A stretch of 5,170 bases of DNA, from the NCBI GenBank assembly GCA_036272735.1, contig DATAYF010000176.1, positions 1 through 5,170 on the forward strand, in the 5' to 3' direction. Shown one piece after another: positions 5,107 through 5,170 of the stretch; position 1 is the first letter of the stretch, and the number at the start of each line of letters is the position of its first letter. Origin of the DNA: DATAYF01 sp036272735. Its GTDB lineage: Bacteria; Chloroflexota; Ktedonobacteria; Ktedonobacterales; Ktedonobacteraceae. The notes below the pieces were generated by a model, which was not told the DNA's origin, searched no databases, and worked only from the letters and a program-made list of their open reading frames with translations. A program made the position numbers and the translations under genes.

Positions 5107-5170
5107 ATCGATCTTGTTGGAATTGTCAAATCAGTCCTGGGAGCGCAGGCGCCCCGGTCTCGCATTGGGG
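5107..5170 (-). pseudogene. N-terminal coding remnant of the dehydratase, with in-frame TGA
   Basis: In the dehydratase frame this reads PNARPGRLRSQD, a stop, then FDNSNKID, running straight into the MVAFHLDRL of the next entry. From memory, Caulobacter XylD has RSRDWFDNPDHIDM and Rhizobium L-arabinonate dehydratase has LRSQEWY at this place, so the TGA (5133-5131) replaces a conserved tryptophan (TGG to TGA, one base). No start codon is seen before the window edge. The preserved flanking residues indicate a very recent nonsense change or a base-call error. Confidence 0.75.

Overview
This is bacterial DNA. It holds a probable passenger-carrying insertion element next to the 3' end of a sugar-acid dehydratase gene. 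The host cannot be placed from the sequence. The dehydratase is GC-rich and resembles the D-xylonate dehydratase branch known from proteobacteria, while the spacers around the element are visibly AT-richer. All genes found use ordinary codons, and TGA ends two of them.

Layout. Positions 1-186 are a non-coding flank. At 187-225 lies a 39-bp repeat that recurs inverted at 3151-3189 (35 of 39 positions match, no gap). Between the two copies are an ISL3-family transposase reading rightward (320-1936, broken by an in-frame TAG at 1175-1177) and, convergent with it, a complete 330-residue hydrolase gene (2987 down to 1995) of the NylC/DmpA N-terminal-nucleophile family (peptidase family S58). The hydrolase has its own ribosome-binding site, a candidate promoter and operator-like repeats, all inside the right inverted repeat. 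The simplest reading is one element of about 3.0 kb: terminal repeat, transposase, hydrolase cargo, terminal repeat.

To the right, 3190-3363 is non-coding and rich in small inverted repeats. From 3364 to the window edge the minus strand encodes an IlvD/Edd-family dehydratase. It has the three cluster cysteines and an intact C-terminus. Its frame stays open upstream of the first ATG (5106) except for one TGA at 5131-5133, exactly where relatives have a conserved tryptophan, and the upstream codons still read like the family N-terminus. The gene therefore looks recently inactivated, or carries a sequencing error, rather than starting at 5106.

How the parts relate. The transposase would recognise the inverted repeats. 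Its TAG separates the first two catalytic aspartates from the catalytic glutamate, so the element probably cannot move by itself unless the stop is read through. The hydrolase keeps the Asn-Thr self-cleavage site and looks functional; its substrate (a small amide, peptide or oligoamide) cannot be read from sequence. The dehydratase lies outside the repeats and is probably host sequence next to the insertion.
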